A model generated the notes under the pieces. It searched no databases, had not been told where the DNA came from, and was given only the letters and a program-made list of their open reading frames with translations. The translations under genes and the position numbers were made by a program. Below, one piece after another: positions 1 to 7,657 of a stretch of DNA of 64,000 nt (position 1 is the stretch's first letter; every line of letters starts with the position of its first letter). The stretch is from Bacilli bacterium (lineage in GTDB: Bacteria; Bacillota_I; Bacilli_A; RFN20; CAG-826), in contig JAFUHI010000007.1 of NCBI GenBank assembly GCA_017468925.1, forward strand, positions 84,013 to 148,012, written 5' to 3'.

Positions 1-1121
1 AGTCTAGGACCGATAATCGCAACGACCAAATCAAAGTTTGCAACTTCTTTGTCCAAGGTTTCTGATTTGATGTTCGCGGTTGCCTCTATCGACATGAGTT
101 CATTTTTGCTGAATGTGGCTTTGGCAATGATTTCGTCATCGTCGCGATAGACGGTCTCTTTTTTGCTTGTTTCAGAAGAGGAAGAGGAGGTTTCGCCTTC
201 TTCGCTCTCTTCAAACGAGTCGAGAAGGGTTGAGAATTCACCGATTTGCTGGCCTTTTAGGTTGATGTAGAGGTATTCTTCCTCGCCATTCGACATAGCG
301 CTCATATATGGGTTCAACTCATTTTCATGCTCCGAAAGACCGTTCACCGATTCGATATATTTCTCCCAATTGAAGATATTGGAACCGATGGCCTGCTCTG
401 CGCTTTCCTTAGCGGACTCTAAAGGCAATGCCAATTTCTTTCCAATATATTTCTCGATATCATCTTCCATGCCGTTGCTGCTAGAAGAAGCACCGGGGGT
501 CACTGGGATGATGCTATCCAAAACAAAGATGATAAGATTCTTTATTTGTGGATCTGTGGTGTCGACATAGGCGCAGTCGTTATCGATATAGGCAGGAAGA
601 TTCAAATTGTTGTTTTTGAATTCGGTTATTTCAGCGCTTGTTGTCTTCTTTCTTTTGATGCCACCGGTTAATGAAACATTGAGTTGCGCATCGACCTCTT
701 TTGGGTCAGTTGAGTCCAAATGGTCAATTTTTGCGGAGATTTTGCTGCTGTTTTGTAAATAAAAATCCATTGAGCTGGTCAATTTTTCATAACCTTCAGA
801 GCTTGGAGCGGCTTCGCTTGATGTCGCATTCTTTTGGACATACCAGTTATGAGCAAGCTCGACATCTAATGTTCCAATAGGTTGCAAATCTAAGGAAATA
901 TTTCCTGAATTCTTTTCGGCTTCCATAGCAGAAGCTAAATCAGAGAACGCTTTCGATAAAGTGATAGCTTCTCCGCTCGGTGGAACAATGCTTGTTTTCC
1001 CTTCTGAAGAAAGGCTTGTTCCGTTTGTGCCTGATGCTGATTCGTCTTCAACAGGCGTTGTGGCGCACGAGCTCATGACGAGTCCCGCTAACGCTAACAT
1101 TATGGTTTTGTTTTTTGTCAT
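1..1121 (-). CDS. Surface lipoprotein, 3' end cut by the window edge
   Basis: Reading from 1121 leftward, a reverse-strand frame stays open to the window edge (at least 373 codons). The product starts MTKNKTIMLALAG and has a lipobox ending MSSC at Cys19, so it is probably a lipid-anchored exported protein. A Ser/Glu/Thr-rich linker follows the cysteine, and another Ser/Glu-rich stretch lies near the visible C-terminal part. The ribosome site GGAGGC lies just upstream of the ATG, and a good promoter lies at 1146-1173. I do not recognise the mature domain; function unknown. It is not obviously related to the InlB-repeat lipoproteins at 7649 and 35613. Confidence 0.75.
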   Translation of the reverse strand, partial: MTKNKTIMLALAGLVMSSCATTPVEDESASGTNGTSLSSEGKTSIVPPSGEAITLSKAFSDLASAMEAEKNSGNISLDLQPIGTLDVELAHNWYVQKNATSSEAAPSSEGYEKLTSSMDFYLQNSSKISAKIDHLDSTDPKEVDAQLNVSLTGGIKRKKTTSAEITEFKNNNLNLPAYIDNDCAYVDTTDPQIKNLIIFVLDSIIPVTPGASSSSNGMEDDIEKYIGKKLALPLESAKESAEQAIGSNIFNWEKYIESVNGLSEHENELNPYMSAMSNGEEEYLYINLKGQQIGEFSTLLDSFEESEEGETSSSSSETSKKETVYRDDDEIIAKATFSKNELMSIEATANIKSETLDKEVANFDLVVAIIGPR

Positions 1122-1145
1122 TTTTATTGCCTCCAATAGACCACA

Positions 1146-1173
1146 ATTATATTTAATTGTTTTTGTTTTGCAA
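1146..1173 (-). promoter_or_regulatory. Sigma-A type promoter of the 1-1121 lipoprotein
   Basis: On the reverse strand TTGCAA (1173-1168) is separated by 16 bp from TATAAT (1151-1146), about 25 nt before the start codon. It follows directly after the terminator of the upstream gene. Confidence 0.6.
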
Positions 1174-1178
1174 CTTTT

Positions 1179-1203
1179 TAAAAAAGCCCGCATTATGCGA
1201 GCC
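1179..1203 (-). terminator. Intrinsic terminator of the 1222-1740 gene
   Basis: On the reverse strand GCTCGCA and TGCGGGC form a 7-bp stem (one G-U pair) with a TAA loop, followed by a T run. It sits just after the stop codon at 1222. Confidence 0.75.
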
Positions 1204-1221
1204 TTTCTGTCAAAACTACGC

Positions 1222-1740
1222 TTATTTATTCTTTTTGTCGAATATAGCGCTTAATAAGAAAATCAACCCGTATAAGGCGACTAGAACACCAACGATGATC
1301 CAGAAAGCCGTGGCGAATTCAGGTACCCAGATGTATAAGCAGCTGAACACGATGAAGGCTGCGCCGACAACGATTTGGCCGATTCCGTAGAATAAACTGA
1401 CTTTTGCAAGAACATAGACACCGTATAGAATCAATGCAATTCCAAGTCCCATTAGTAAGAGGACAAGTAGATTGATGAATAATCCGAATGAAATGTAGAA
1501 TCTTGCAAGCAAGAATATTGCAACGACCACAAGTGATGTGCCAAGGAATAAATTGCTGAATAGAAGCGGTTCTTTTCTAACTAGAGAAACCACGCTCAAG
1601 GTGAGCAAGATAACTCCAGCGATCAAAGACATGACGCCAAAATAAATATCAACAACTTCATTTCCACCGAATATGGCAATCAAAACACCTAATGCAATTA
1701 TTACCGCGCCTTCGATGATTTTAGCGATTTTGTTGCTCAT
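1222..1740 (-). CDS. Six-helix membrane protein, DUF308/HdeD-like
   Basis: This 172-residue protein is almost entirely hydrophobic, with about six transmembrane helices, short charged loops and a basic tail ending DKKNK. Size and pairing of helices resemble the DUF308/HdeD family of small membrane proteins (acid or stress linked in enterobacteria), but no diagnostic residue is visible and the assignment is tentative. The start has the ribosome site AAAGGAGAT. It lies 70 bp downstream of the TetR gene on the same strand, and a copy of the probable TetR operator (1796-1816) sits in the gap. It is therefore likely repressed by that TetR protein. Confidence 0.65.
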   Translation of the reverse strand: MSNKIAKIIEGAVIIALGVLIAIFGGNEVVDIYFGVMSLIAGVILLTLSVVSLVRKEPLLFSNLFLGTSLVVVAIFLLARFYISFGLFINLLVLLLMGLGIALILYGVYVLAKVSLFYGIGQIVVGAAFIVFSCLYIWVPEFATAFWIIVGVLVALYGLIFLLSAIFDKKNK

Positions 1741-1795
1741 AAATTATCTCCTTTCGCTAAAAATATATATTTAATTTTAATTAATTAAATAGACA

Positions 1796-1816
1796 AATTA
1801 GTCAATATGTCTAATT
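1796..1816. promoter_or_regulatory. Probable TetR operator, second copy
   Basis: This 21-bp imperfect dyad has AATTAG and CTAATT arms and matches 17 of 21 positions of the site at 2380-2400. It overlaps the tetR stop codon and lies just upstream of the membrane-protein gene. Confidence 0.5.
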
Positions 1817-2362
1817 ATGCTTTTGGGGAAAGAAGAAATTATGAAGGGCCTTGCCGATTTCTGTTTCGGTTATCTCGCTTATGATGTTTGGGTCATTGCT
1901 TTCTCTAGCCATCGCGATGCTGGTCAATGTTCCAGAGAGAATGAATTCGATCTGAATCTTGTCTTTGAAGGCTAAATCCTCGTATTTCGCGTTTATTTGT
2001 CTCATCCAATATTGTCTTAACTCGTTTCTGATTATTGATTCGAGATATTCGCTTTTCTTGCAAGTGAATAGAGAAATCCTTTGCCATCTAACCAATTCCC
2101 TTTTGTTTGATGAGAGATCTACGATTTCTAGGTCATAGTTAGGCAAAATCGTTTCCTTGAATTCATCGATGAAGAATTGTCTAGCCATTTCATCAATGTT
2201 ATCAAAATGATAGTAGATGGTGTTTCTATTAACACCCGCCTCATTCGTGATCATTTTCACAGTTATGTGATTGTAATCTTCGGTCTCTAAAAGCCTCCAA
2301 AAAGCATCGGAGATTTTCTGATAGGCGCTTCTTTCGCCAACGTTTTTTCTTGGTCTGGACAT
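1811..2362 (-). CDS. TetR/AcrR family transcriptional regulator
   Basis: The 183-residue protein has an N-terminal TetR helix-turn-helix (residues ~12-60, with ITVKMITNEAGVNRNTIYYH and FDNIDEM) and a divergent helical C-terminal ligand and dimer domain. The family usually represses its own gene and a neighbouring efflux or membrane gene. Here the likely target is the membrane protein 70 bp downstream. Two near-identical dyads, one just before this gene (2380-2400) and one before the membrane gene (1796-1816), support autoregulation plus target control. The ligand cannot be inferred. Confidence 0.88.
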   Translation of the reverse strand: MSRPRKNVGERSAYQKISDAFWRLLETEDYNHITVKMITNEAGVNRNTIYYHFDNIDEMARQFFIDEFKETILPNYDLEIVDLSSNKRELVRWQRISLFTCKKSEYLESIIRNELRQYWMRQINAKYEDLAFKDKIQIEFILSGTLTSIAMARESNDPNIISEITETEIGKALHNFFFPQKHN

Positions 2363-2379
2363 AAAAATAACCTCAATTA

Positions 2380-2400
2380 AATTAGACTATATGACCAATT
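2380..2400. promoter_or_regulatory. Probable TetR operator, first copy
   Basis: The 21-bp site AATTAGACTATATGACCAAT(T) lies 18 bp before the tetR start codon. Its outer half-sites AATTrGwC are inverted. It recurs at 1796-1816 with four mismatches. Confidence 0.5.
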
Positions 2401-2500
2401 ATTGCAAAAATGGCAACTAATCGCAACCTAAAAACCCCGCAAAAAACAAATAAATTCAAAAAGTCATTCTTTTTTCTTTTTACCAAATGTAAAATGATAT

Positions 2501-3355
2501 ATGTCTATGGGAATTGCGGGTCAAATAATCGATTTTACAAACGGGGCTAACATTGCCCAACTTATTGTGGTTGTGCTTATTTTAATTGCCTTTGATGTGT
2601 GTTTCTTTTTATCTTTCAGGCGCGTTTTCCCTATGATAGTCGTTTCGCTGCTTGAGGTTTTGATGGTTATTTCTTGGATTTTCACCTTGCCTCTATTCCT
2701 TCTAATTTTGTTTGCTTTGTCGCTAATCTTGGCATTCGTTTATATGTTGCTCAATCTTGGCCAATTGAGAGAATTTGGCCTAAAATTAGCGCATTTCTTT
2801 GTCAAACTTAACCCAATCAAGAAAAAAACGGAAGCGCCAAAGCCTATTATCATTGACCGCAGCCATCTCTTTGATGAGATTGGGAAAGCCGTTAGAACAA
2901 TGTCCAAATCAAAGACTGGCGCGCTTATAACCTTCATCAAGAACGATGATATTTTAGATGAAAGCAAATGGGATTCTTCAGAACCGATTATAACCCAGAA
3001 AGGTGTTGATATTAATTGCCCTGTCAGCGCTGAGCTGATTGAGACTATATTTTATGAAGGAACAAGGCTTCATGATGGTGCGGTTGTTATAAGAAATGAC
3101 AAAATCGTTAGAGCCAGCGTTTTCTTCAAGTCAACCGCGAAAGCTCTGACTGGCAAATATGGTTCTCGTCACCAGGCCGCTATAGGCATTTCGGAAAATT
3201 CGGATTCAGTGACCATTATCGTATCTGAAGAAACCGGTCGTATTGGCATCGCTTATCGAGGAGAGATAACTCCAGTTATGCCTGATAACTTCATAGATGT
3301 TTTGGAAGAAGACCTCACATCTGTGGAGGAAAACGAAGAAAAAAGATTCGAATAA
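2501..3355 (+). CDS. cdaA: Diadenylate cyclase CdaA (c-di-AMP synthesis)
   Basis: The enzyme condenses two ATP to cyclic di-AMP, a second messenger for potassium, osmolyte and wall homeostasis. The 284-residue protein has three N-terminal membrane helices (to about residue 95) and a cytosolic DAC domain with the catalytic DGA motif (residues 192-194) and the RHQ variant of the RHR motif (near residue 223). That is the CdaA architecture, not DisA or CdaS. No ribosome site precedes the ATG; TGTAAAAT ends 5 nt upstream, so the mRNA may be leaderless. The usual cdaA partners ybbR and glmM do not follow. A terminator at 3361 closes the unit. The split Trk potassium system at 60.3-63.2 kb could be a c-di-AMP target (inference). 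Confidence 0.93.
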   Translation: MSMGIAGQIIDFTNGANIAQLIVVVLILIAFDVCFFLSFRRVFPMIVVSLLEVLMVISWIFTLPLFLLILFALSLILAFVYMLLNLGQLREFGLKLAHFFVKLNPIKKKTEAPKPIIIDRSHLFDEIGKAVRTMSKSKTGALITFIKNDDILDESKWDSSEPIITQKGVDINCPVSAELIETIFYEGTRLHDGAVVIRNDKIVRASVFFKSTAKALTGKYGSRHQAAIGISENSDSVTIIVSEETGRIGIAYRGEITPVMPDNFIDVLEEDLTSVEENEEKRFE

Positions 3356-3360
3356 GAAGA

Positions 3361-3393
3361 TGGTTGGCAAACATTGATGCCAATCATTTTTTA
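3361..3393 (+). terminator. Intrinsic terminator after cdaA
   Basis: TTGGCA pairs with TGCCAA (flanking pairs extend it) and is followed by TCATTTTTTATTT. Confidence 0.65.
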
Positions 3394-3453
3394 TTTCGCC
3401 TGCATATTAATTTATTAATTAAGCTATAATTATATTTATTACGGAGGATATTT

Positions 3454-4173
3454 ATGCCAACACCACATATTAATGCTCAATTAGGCGATTTCGCCAAAGT
3501 AGTTTTGATGCCGGGTGACCCCAAGAGAGCGAAATGGGTCGCCGATACTTTTTTGCATGACGTAAAAGAAGTCACTAACGTAAGGGGAATGCTTGGATTC
3601 ACTGGCTTGACTGCGAACAATAAGCGCATTTCTGTCATGGCCAGTGGAATGGGTTTGCCTTCGATTGGCATTTATTCACACGAATTATTCAATTACTACG
3701 GGGTTGATATCATCATTAGAATCGGAACCTGTGGTTCATATCAAAAGGAATGTGATTTAGGCGATATAATCCTTGCTCAAGCCGCTTGCACCGACTCGAA
3801 TTGGCCAGCTCAATTCGAACTTGCTGGAGGTACATTAAGCGCAGTCAGCGATTTCGAATTATTAGTCGAATCAAAAAAGGCTGCCGATGCTAGAGGTTTT
3901 AAATCCCACGTAGGAGCCGTGGTTAGCAGCGATGTTTTCTATGATCCAAATCCGCATTCTTGGGAAAAATGGGCGTCTCTAGGGGTGTTAGCCGTAGAGA
4001 TGGAAGCCTATGGTCTTTTTATAAGCGCCCAAAGATCAGGCAAAAAAGCCATGGCAATTTGCACTGTATCCGATTCTTTTATCAACAAAAGAGAATTATC
4101 CGCAGAGGAAAGGCAAACTGGTTTGGTCAATATGGTCCAAACCGCCATCGACGTTGCGGAAAAGCATGTCTAA
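3454..4173 (+). CDS. deoD: Purine-nucleoside phosphorylase, DeoD type
   Basis: The enzyme cleaves purine (deoxy)nucleosides with phosphate to free base plus (deoxy)ribose-1-phosphate in salvage. At 239 residues it has the typical length of the hexameric DeoD family. It starts MPTPHINAQLGDFAKVVLMP, has the GDPKRAK phosphate-site segment and RIGTCGSYQ, and VEMEAYGL carries the nucleoside-binding Glu. It has a strong ribosome site (ACGGAGG). It functionally complements upp, xpt, the purine riboswitch and the BMP nucleoside transporter elsewhere in the window. The next gene overlaps its stop codon. Confidence 0.95.
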   Translation: MPTPHINAQLGDFAKVVLMPGDPKRAKWVADTFLHDVKEVTNVRGMLGFTGLTANNKRISVMASGMGLPSIGIYSHELFNYYGVDIIIRIGTCGSYQKECDLGDIILAQAACTDSNWPAQFELAGGTLSAVSDFELLVESKKAADARGFKSHVGAVVSSDVFYDPNPHSWEKWASLGVLAVEMEAYGLFISAQRSGKKAMAICTVSDSFINKRELSAEERQTGLVNMVQTAIDVAEKHV

Positions 4174-4804
4174 TATCGCTTATGAAGTAAAAGTTGCGAT
4201 TTGGGTTGTCGTTGCCCTAATCATTTCTATTTCTTTGATATTTTTGTTTTTTGGCAAATACATTAAAAATACTTTCGCAAAAAAGAACCCTATCAGATTT
4301 TTTTATCATCGTGTATTAAGTGTTGTTAGAGATTATGATTTGTATTTGGTAAATAATTTCGAAATCTCCGACAAAAATGGGGTGAAATGCCATTTTGACC
4401 ACATTATAGCCGGAGACAAATTCATCTACTTGATAATCGATAAATATTACGAAGGGACTGTCGGTGCGGTCCCTAAATCTCCCACTTGGGCATATTATAG
4501 AAAAGATGGGGCAAAGGAATTAATCCCAAATCCTTTGAATGAATGCAAACTTGCGATGAGCAAATTATCCGTTGTAACTGGGATGAATACTTCCTTTATG
4601 ATTGGCATTGTCCTAATTAATAACGATTGTGTCATCACCCCAATCAAGAATGTTACGGGCGAGCCTTTGCTCCTCCCTTCTTCATCTTTAAAAGAATTAG
4701 TGGGGAAATATGAGAAAAGCAACGTTGACCCATTCAATCCAACCCAACTAAAACAAATTGTCAAAGACCTTCATGATCTAAACGAAAATAAAGCGTCTAT
4801 ATAA
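4166..4804 (+). CDS. Membrane-anchored protein with NERD-like domain
   Basis: This 212-residue protein has one N-terminal membrane helix (about residues 10-30) and a cytosolic domain. FDHIIAGDKFIYLIIDKYY resembles the start of NERD (nuclease-related) domains, where a DH(I/V)-x-G turn leads into a core beta strand. The downstream acidic/lysine catalytic signature is not convincing, so nuclease activity is doubtful. I chose the ATG at 4166, which overlaps the deoD stop by 8 nt, rather than the TTG at 4154. Translation is probably coupled to deoD. Function unknown. Confidence 0.7.
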   Translation: MSNIAYEVKVAIWVVVALIISISLIFLFFGKYIKNTFAKKNPIRFFYHRVLSVVRDYDLYLVNNFEISDKNGVKCHFDHIIAGDKFIYLIIDKYYEGTVGAVPKSPTWAYYRKDGAKELIPNPLNECKLAMSKLSVVTGMNTSFMIGIVLINNDCVITPIKNVTGEPLLLPSSSLKELVGKYEKSNVDPFNPTQLKQIVKDLHDLNENKASI

Positions 4805-4805
4805 A

Positions 4806-4829
4806 CAAAAAGTGATAGTCGCCTATCAC
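4806..4829 (-). terminator. Intrinsic terminator of tRNA-Gly
   Basis: On the reverse strand GTGATAG-GCGA-CTATCAC forms a perfect 7-bp stem followed by TTTTT, 12 nt downstream of the tRNA 3' end. Confidence 0.75.
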
Positions 4830-4841
4830 ATTCATTTAAGA

Positions 4842-4915
4842 TGGAGCAGGATACGAGAATCGAACTCGCGTGTCGACCTTGGCAAGGTCGCGTTCTACCA
4901 TTGAACTAATCCTGC
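4842..4915 (-). tRNA. tRNA-Gly (GCC)
   Basis: The cloverleaf reads GCAGGAT...ATCCTGC on the reverse strand. The anticodon loop is CTTGCCAAG-type with anticodon GCC, the T-loop is GTTCGATTC, and CCA is encoded. It is divergent from gltX. Confidence 0.95.
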
Positions 4916-5025
4916 ATCGCCTTTAGAGGCTTGATTATTATAGGTAAAAGAAAGTTACTTATCAAGTGGAAGATTTAATCTTAAGAGATTATAATTGCTA
5001 TCGAAGAAAAAGGACCTGAGTATTT

Positions 5026-6693
5026 ATGGCAGATTACAATGATTTAGCGGAACTACTGTTCCCAGACGTAAAAGAGACGATAGATGACTTGGAGAAGAAA
5101 TATCCTCCAAGGAATCTTGTAGAAGGGGCTCAAGTGACTAGATTCGCCCCATCACCAACCGGATTCTTGCATACCGGAAGTCTTTTCACCGCGCTTATCG
5201 GGCACACTATTGCTAAGCAAAGCGGAGGTGTTTTCTATTTCCGTTTGGAAGACACCGACACCAAAAGAACGATAGAAGGAAGTGGCAAAGACCTAGTTGA
5301 TCAGCTCGCGGTTTTTGGTGTCTCTGCCGATGAAGGATGGTTCCCAGAAGGCGATAAAGGCAACTATGGCCCATATCGCCAAAGCGAGAGAAAACAAATA
5401 TACCGCACGGTTATAAAAGAATTGATTAGAAGAGGAAGAGCCTATCCTGATTTCTGCACACCAGAAGATTTAGAGGCCATAAGAAAAGTCCAAGAGGCCA
5501 ATAAAGCGTTGCCTGGATATTACGGCAAATACGCTAGAGACAGAAATCTAACCGTCGATGAGCAGATTGAAAGAATAAACGCTGGAACCCCTTGGGTTAT
5601 TAGATACAAGAGCAATGGAGATCACGACAAAAAGACCAAATTCGTGGACGCCATAAGAGGGGAGATTGAGTTGCAAGACAATGATATCGATATGGTCATT
5701 CTCAAAAGCGACGGCCTCCCGACATATCATTTCGCCCATGTATGCGATGACCATTTCATGCATACCACTTTAATAACCAGAGGTGAGGAATGGATTCCTT
5801 CAACCCCGGCCCATCTTGATATGTTTAGGGCATTAGGATGGAAAGCGCCGAAATACGCTCACCTCCCTGTCATTATGAAACTTGACCATGGAAACAAGAG
5901 AAAGCTTTCAAAGAGAAAAGACGCCGAGGCTGCCGTCTCATATTTCCTTGAAGCGGGATATCCTCCAGAGGGTCTATTAACTTATTTGATGAGCATCGCC
6001 AATTCCAATTTTGAGGAATGGATGATTGCCACAAAAGATTACGATTACCATCATTTCAAATTCTCGATGAAGAAGATGTCTCTTGATGGGGCGTTATTCG
6101 ATATGGATAAACTCAATTACTTCTCCAAAGAGCTTCTTGCCAAGGAGAATGTCGAGTCTCTTGAGCCAAAGGTTAAAGAATGGGCTTCCGTTCATTCTCT
6201 AGTCTTATTTGAGAAAATCAATCGCGATGAATCTTATTTCAAAAAGATACTCAATATTGAAAGAGAACGCAAAAATCCCCGCAAAGACTATGCCAAATAC
6301 AGCGATATAGAGCCTTTGACCAGATTCTTCTATGCAGATGAATATGCAAAATTGGTGGAACAAGGTCTGCCATTCAATGAGAGATATGAGAAGGCTTTCC
6401 TTGCCTCCTTATTAAAAGACTTCGCCTCCTCGCTTCCTTTCGGTGTTGATGAGCCGACATGGTTTGCCTCAGTAAAGGATGTTGCCACTAAACATGGCTA
6501 CGCTATATCAAATAAAGATTACAAAGAGAATCCTGATGCTTTTGTAGGTAATATATCCGATGCCGCAGAGGTTTTGCGTGTCGCCTTGACTTGCTCAACC
6601 CAATCACCAAATCTCCATGAAGTGATTGAGATATTAGGGAAAGAAGAAGTGGAGAAACGTTTGCTTTCTTTGGCCTCTTCATTTGAAAAATAA
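5026..6693 (+). CDS. gltX: Glutamyl-tRNA synthetase
   Basis: A class I aminoacyl-tRNA synthetase that charges tRNA-Glu with glutamate. The 555-residue protein has the HIGH-type motif in TRFAPSPTGFLHTGSLF, starting near residue 39, and the KMSKS-type motif KLSKRKD near residue 290. It is longer than standard bacterial GluRS. The extra N-terminal segment (MADYNDLAELLFPDV...) resembles the extension found in a clostridial GluRS lineage. The ribosome site AAAAAGGA precedes the ATG and TATAAT lies at 4990. No T-box leader is visible. A tRNA-Glu gene lies 48 bp downstream, so substrate and enzyme may be co-transcribed. Confidence 0.95.
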   Translation: MADYNDLAELLFPDVKETIDDLEKKYPPRNLVEGAQVTRFAPSPTGFLHTGSLFTALIGHTIAKQSGGVFYFRLEDTDTKRTIEGSGKDLVDQLAVFGVSADEGWFPEGDKGNYGPYRQSERKQIYRTVIKELIRRGRAYPDFCTPEDLEAIRKVQEANKALPGYYGKYARDRNLTVDEQIERINAGTPWVIRYKSNGDHDKKTKFVDAIRGEIELQDNDIDMVILKSDGLPTYHFAHVCDDHFMHTTLITRGEEWIPSTPAHLDMFRALGWKAPKYAHLPVIMKLDHGNKRKLSKRKDAEAAVSYFLEAGYPPEGLLTYLMSIANSNFEEWMIATKDYDYHHFKFSMKKMSLDGALFDMDKLNYFSKELLAKENVESLEPKVKEWASVHSLVLFEKINRDESYFKKILNIERERKNPRKDYAKYSDIEPLTRFFYADEYAKLVEQGLPFNERYEKAFLASLLKDFASSLPFGVDEPTWFASVKDVATKHGYAISNKDYKENPDAFVGNISDAAEVLRVALTCSTQSPNLHEVIEILGKEEVEKRLLSLASSFEK

Positions 6694-6741
6694 ATTATTT
6701 TTGTTGCACCTATTCGACTTTAATGGTTAAATCTTTGTTGC

Positions 6742-6816
6742 GGCCCTGTGGTCAAGCGGCTAAGACGCAACCCTCTCAAGGTTGAATCCCGGGTTCGATT
6801 CCCGGCTGGGTCACCA
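6742..6816 (+). tRNA. tRNA-Glu (CTC)
   Basis: The cloverleaf has acceptor GGCCCTG/CTGGGTC (one T-T mismatch), anticodon stem CAACC/GGTTG and loop CTCTCAA giving anticodon CTC, a T-loop and encoded CCA. It is a second glutamate isoacceptor; the TTC form is at 25486. Confidence 0.92.
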
Positions 6817-6829
6817 AAACGAACTAAGA

Positions 6830-6853
6830 CCAACATTAAATTGTTGGTTTTTT
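6830..6853 (+). terminator. Intrinsic terminator after gltX and tRNA-Glu
   Basis: CCAACA and TGTTGG form a stem followed by TTTTTT. The T tract runs straight into the TATAAT box of the next gene. Confidence 0.7.
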
Positions 6854-6866
6854 ATATAATATAAAT

Positions 6867-7160
6867 ATGGGTTTCATCGACAAAACAGAAATAGTTGAAG
6901 CGTACACCGATGCATCGTTATTGTCACTAGAAAAAGCACTCCGCGAATTTGGATATGATGTGTCTAGAAGTAGAATCAGTGTCACTGCTACACTAAAAAC
7001 ATTCAGCGGCTATAACAGCACCATCCTAATACTAGATCAAAATGGCATTAGATATTGCAAAGACACGGAGTCAAGCAAAGGCTTGCTTTTGAACCCCAAA
7101 ACCGAAAGACTTTTGGAAATAGTTCACCGCGCTGAATCTATAGAAAAACATTCATACTAG
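6867..7160 (+). CDS. Small hypothetical protein (97 aa)
   Basis: I do not recognise this protein. It is a mixed alpha/beta cytosolic sequence with no signal peptide or membrane helix. There is no ribosome site; TATAAT ends exactly 6 nt before the ATG (6855-6860), so the message looks leaderless. It stands alone between a terminator and a 105-bp gap. Confidence 0.55.
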   Translation: MGFIDKTEIVEAYTDASLLSLEKALREFGYDVSRSRISVTATLKTFSGYNSTILILDQNGIRYCKDTESSKGLLLNPKTERLLEIVHRAESIEKHSY

Positions 7161-7265
7161 CAAACGTTTACTATAAAATCCCTGCAAATGTGATGTTTTT
7201 TCTCTTTCGCTTGTGATTGGCTGTCTTTTTTTGTAGCATTAATAAGAAGAAAAAGGAGTTTAATC

Positions 7266-7529
7266 ATGGATAAATGCTTTAAATTAGAAGTCTCGTATCC
7301 GGATAGCCATATCGAGGAGATTGAGGAAAACTTTGGAACTTTGGAAGATGCGGTGGCCTTTGGCAAAACAATTTTAGGTCAGATTGCTTACACCGAAAGA
7401 TATCACAAAAGAAGCGGTGGCGGTGATTTGTTTGGAGAAGCGCCAAAACCTCAAAAACCATTCATAGTTGTTTGTGAGATTGTAGAAGGAAAAAGAAAAA
7501 TTGCCTTCGACAGCAGATACAGCAAATAA
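7266..7529 (+). CDS. Small hypothetical protein (87 aa)
   Basis: I do not recognise this protein. It is soluble, acidic in the first half and basic in the second, with a Gly-rich segment RSGGGDLFGEAP. It has a good ribosome site (AAAAAGGAG), and a terminator follows at 7551, so it is a real single-gene unit. Confidence 0.65.
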   Translation: MDKCFKLEVSYPDSHIEEIEENFGTLEDAVAFGKTILGQIAYTERYHKRSGGGDLFGEAPKPQKPFIVVCEIVEGKRKIAFDSRYSK

Positions 7530-7550
7530 GCTAAATTCTATTTTAATGAT

Positions 7551-7571
7551 AAGCGGCTTTGGCCGCTTTTT
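7551..7571 (+). terminator. Intrinsic terminator
   Basis: AAGCGGC-TTTG-GCCGCTT is followed by a T run, 20 bp after the stop codon at 7529. Confidence 0.8.
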
Positions 7572-7579
7572 ATGTTTAA

Positions 7580-7657
7580 AAACAATATGGTGATGATAAC
7601 CGATGAAAAATTATCTATAATTATTTCAATCCAGCAAGGAGGCGAATCATGAAGAAA
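7580..7657 (+). repeat. Upstream block shared with the 35613 gene (copy A)
   Basis: These 78 bp of promoter region, ribosome site and first codons are identical, apart from one base, to 35544-35621. They include TATAAT at 7616-7621 and CAAGGAGG. The conservation of non-coding DNA implies recent duplication or gene conversion. Confidence 0.9.

Noticed and set aside
4916..5025. T-box leader upstream of gltX
   Set aside because: No T-box sequence or terminator/antiterminator pair is present; only a small GCCTTTAGAGGC hairpin is seen.
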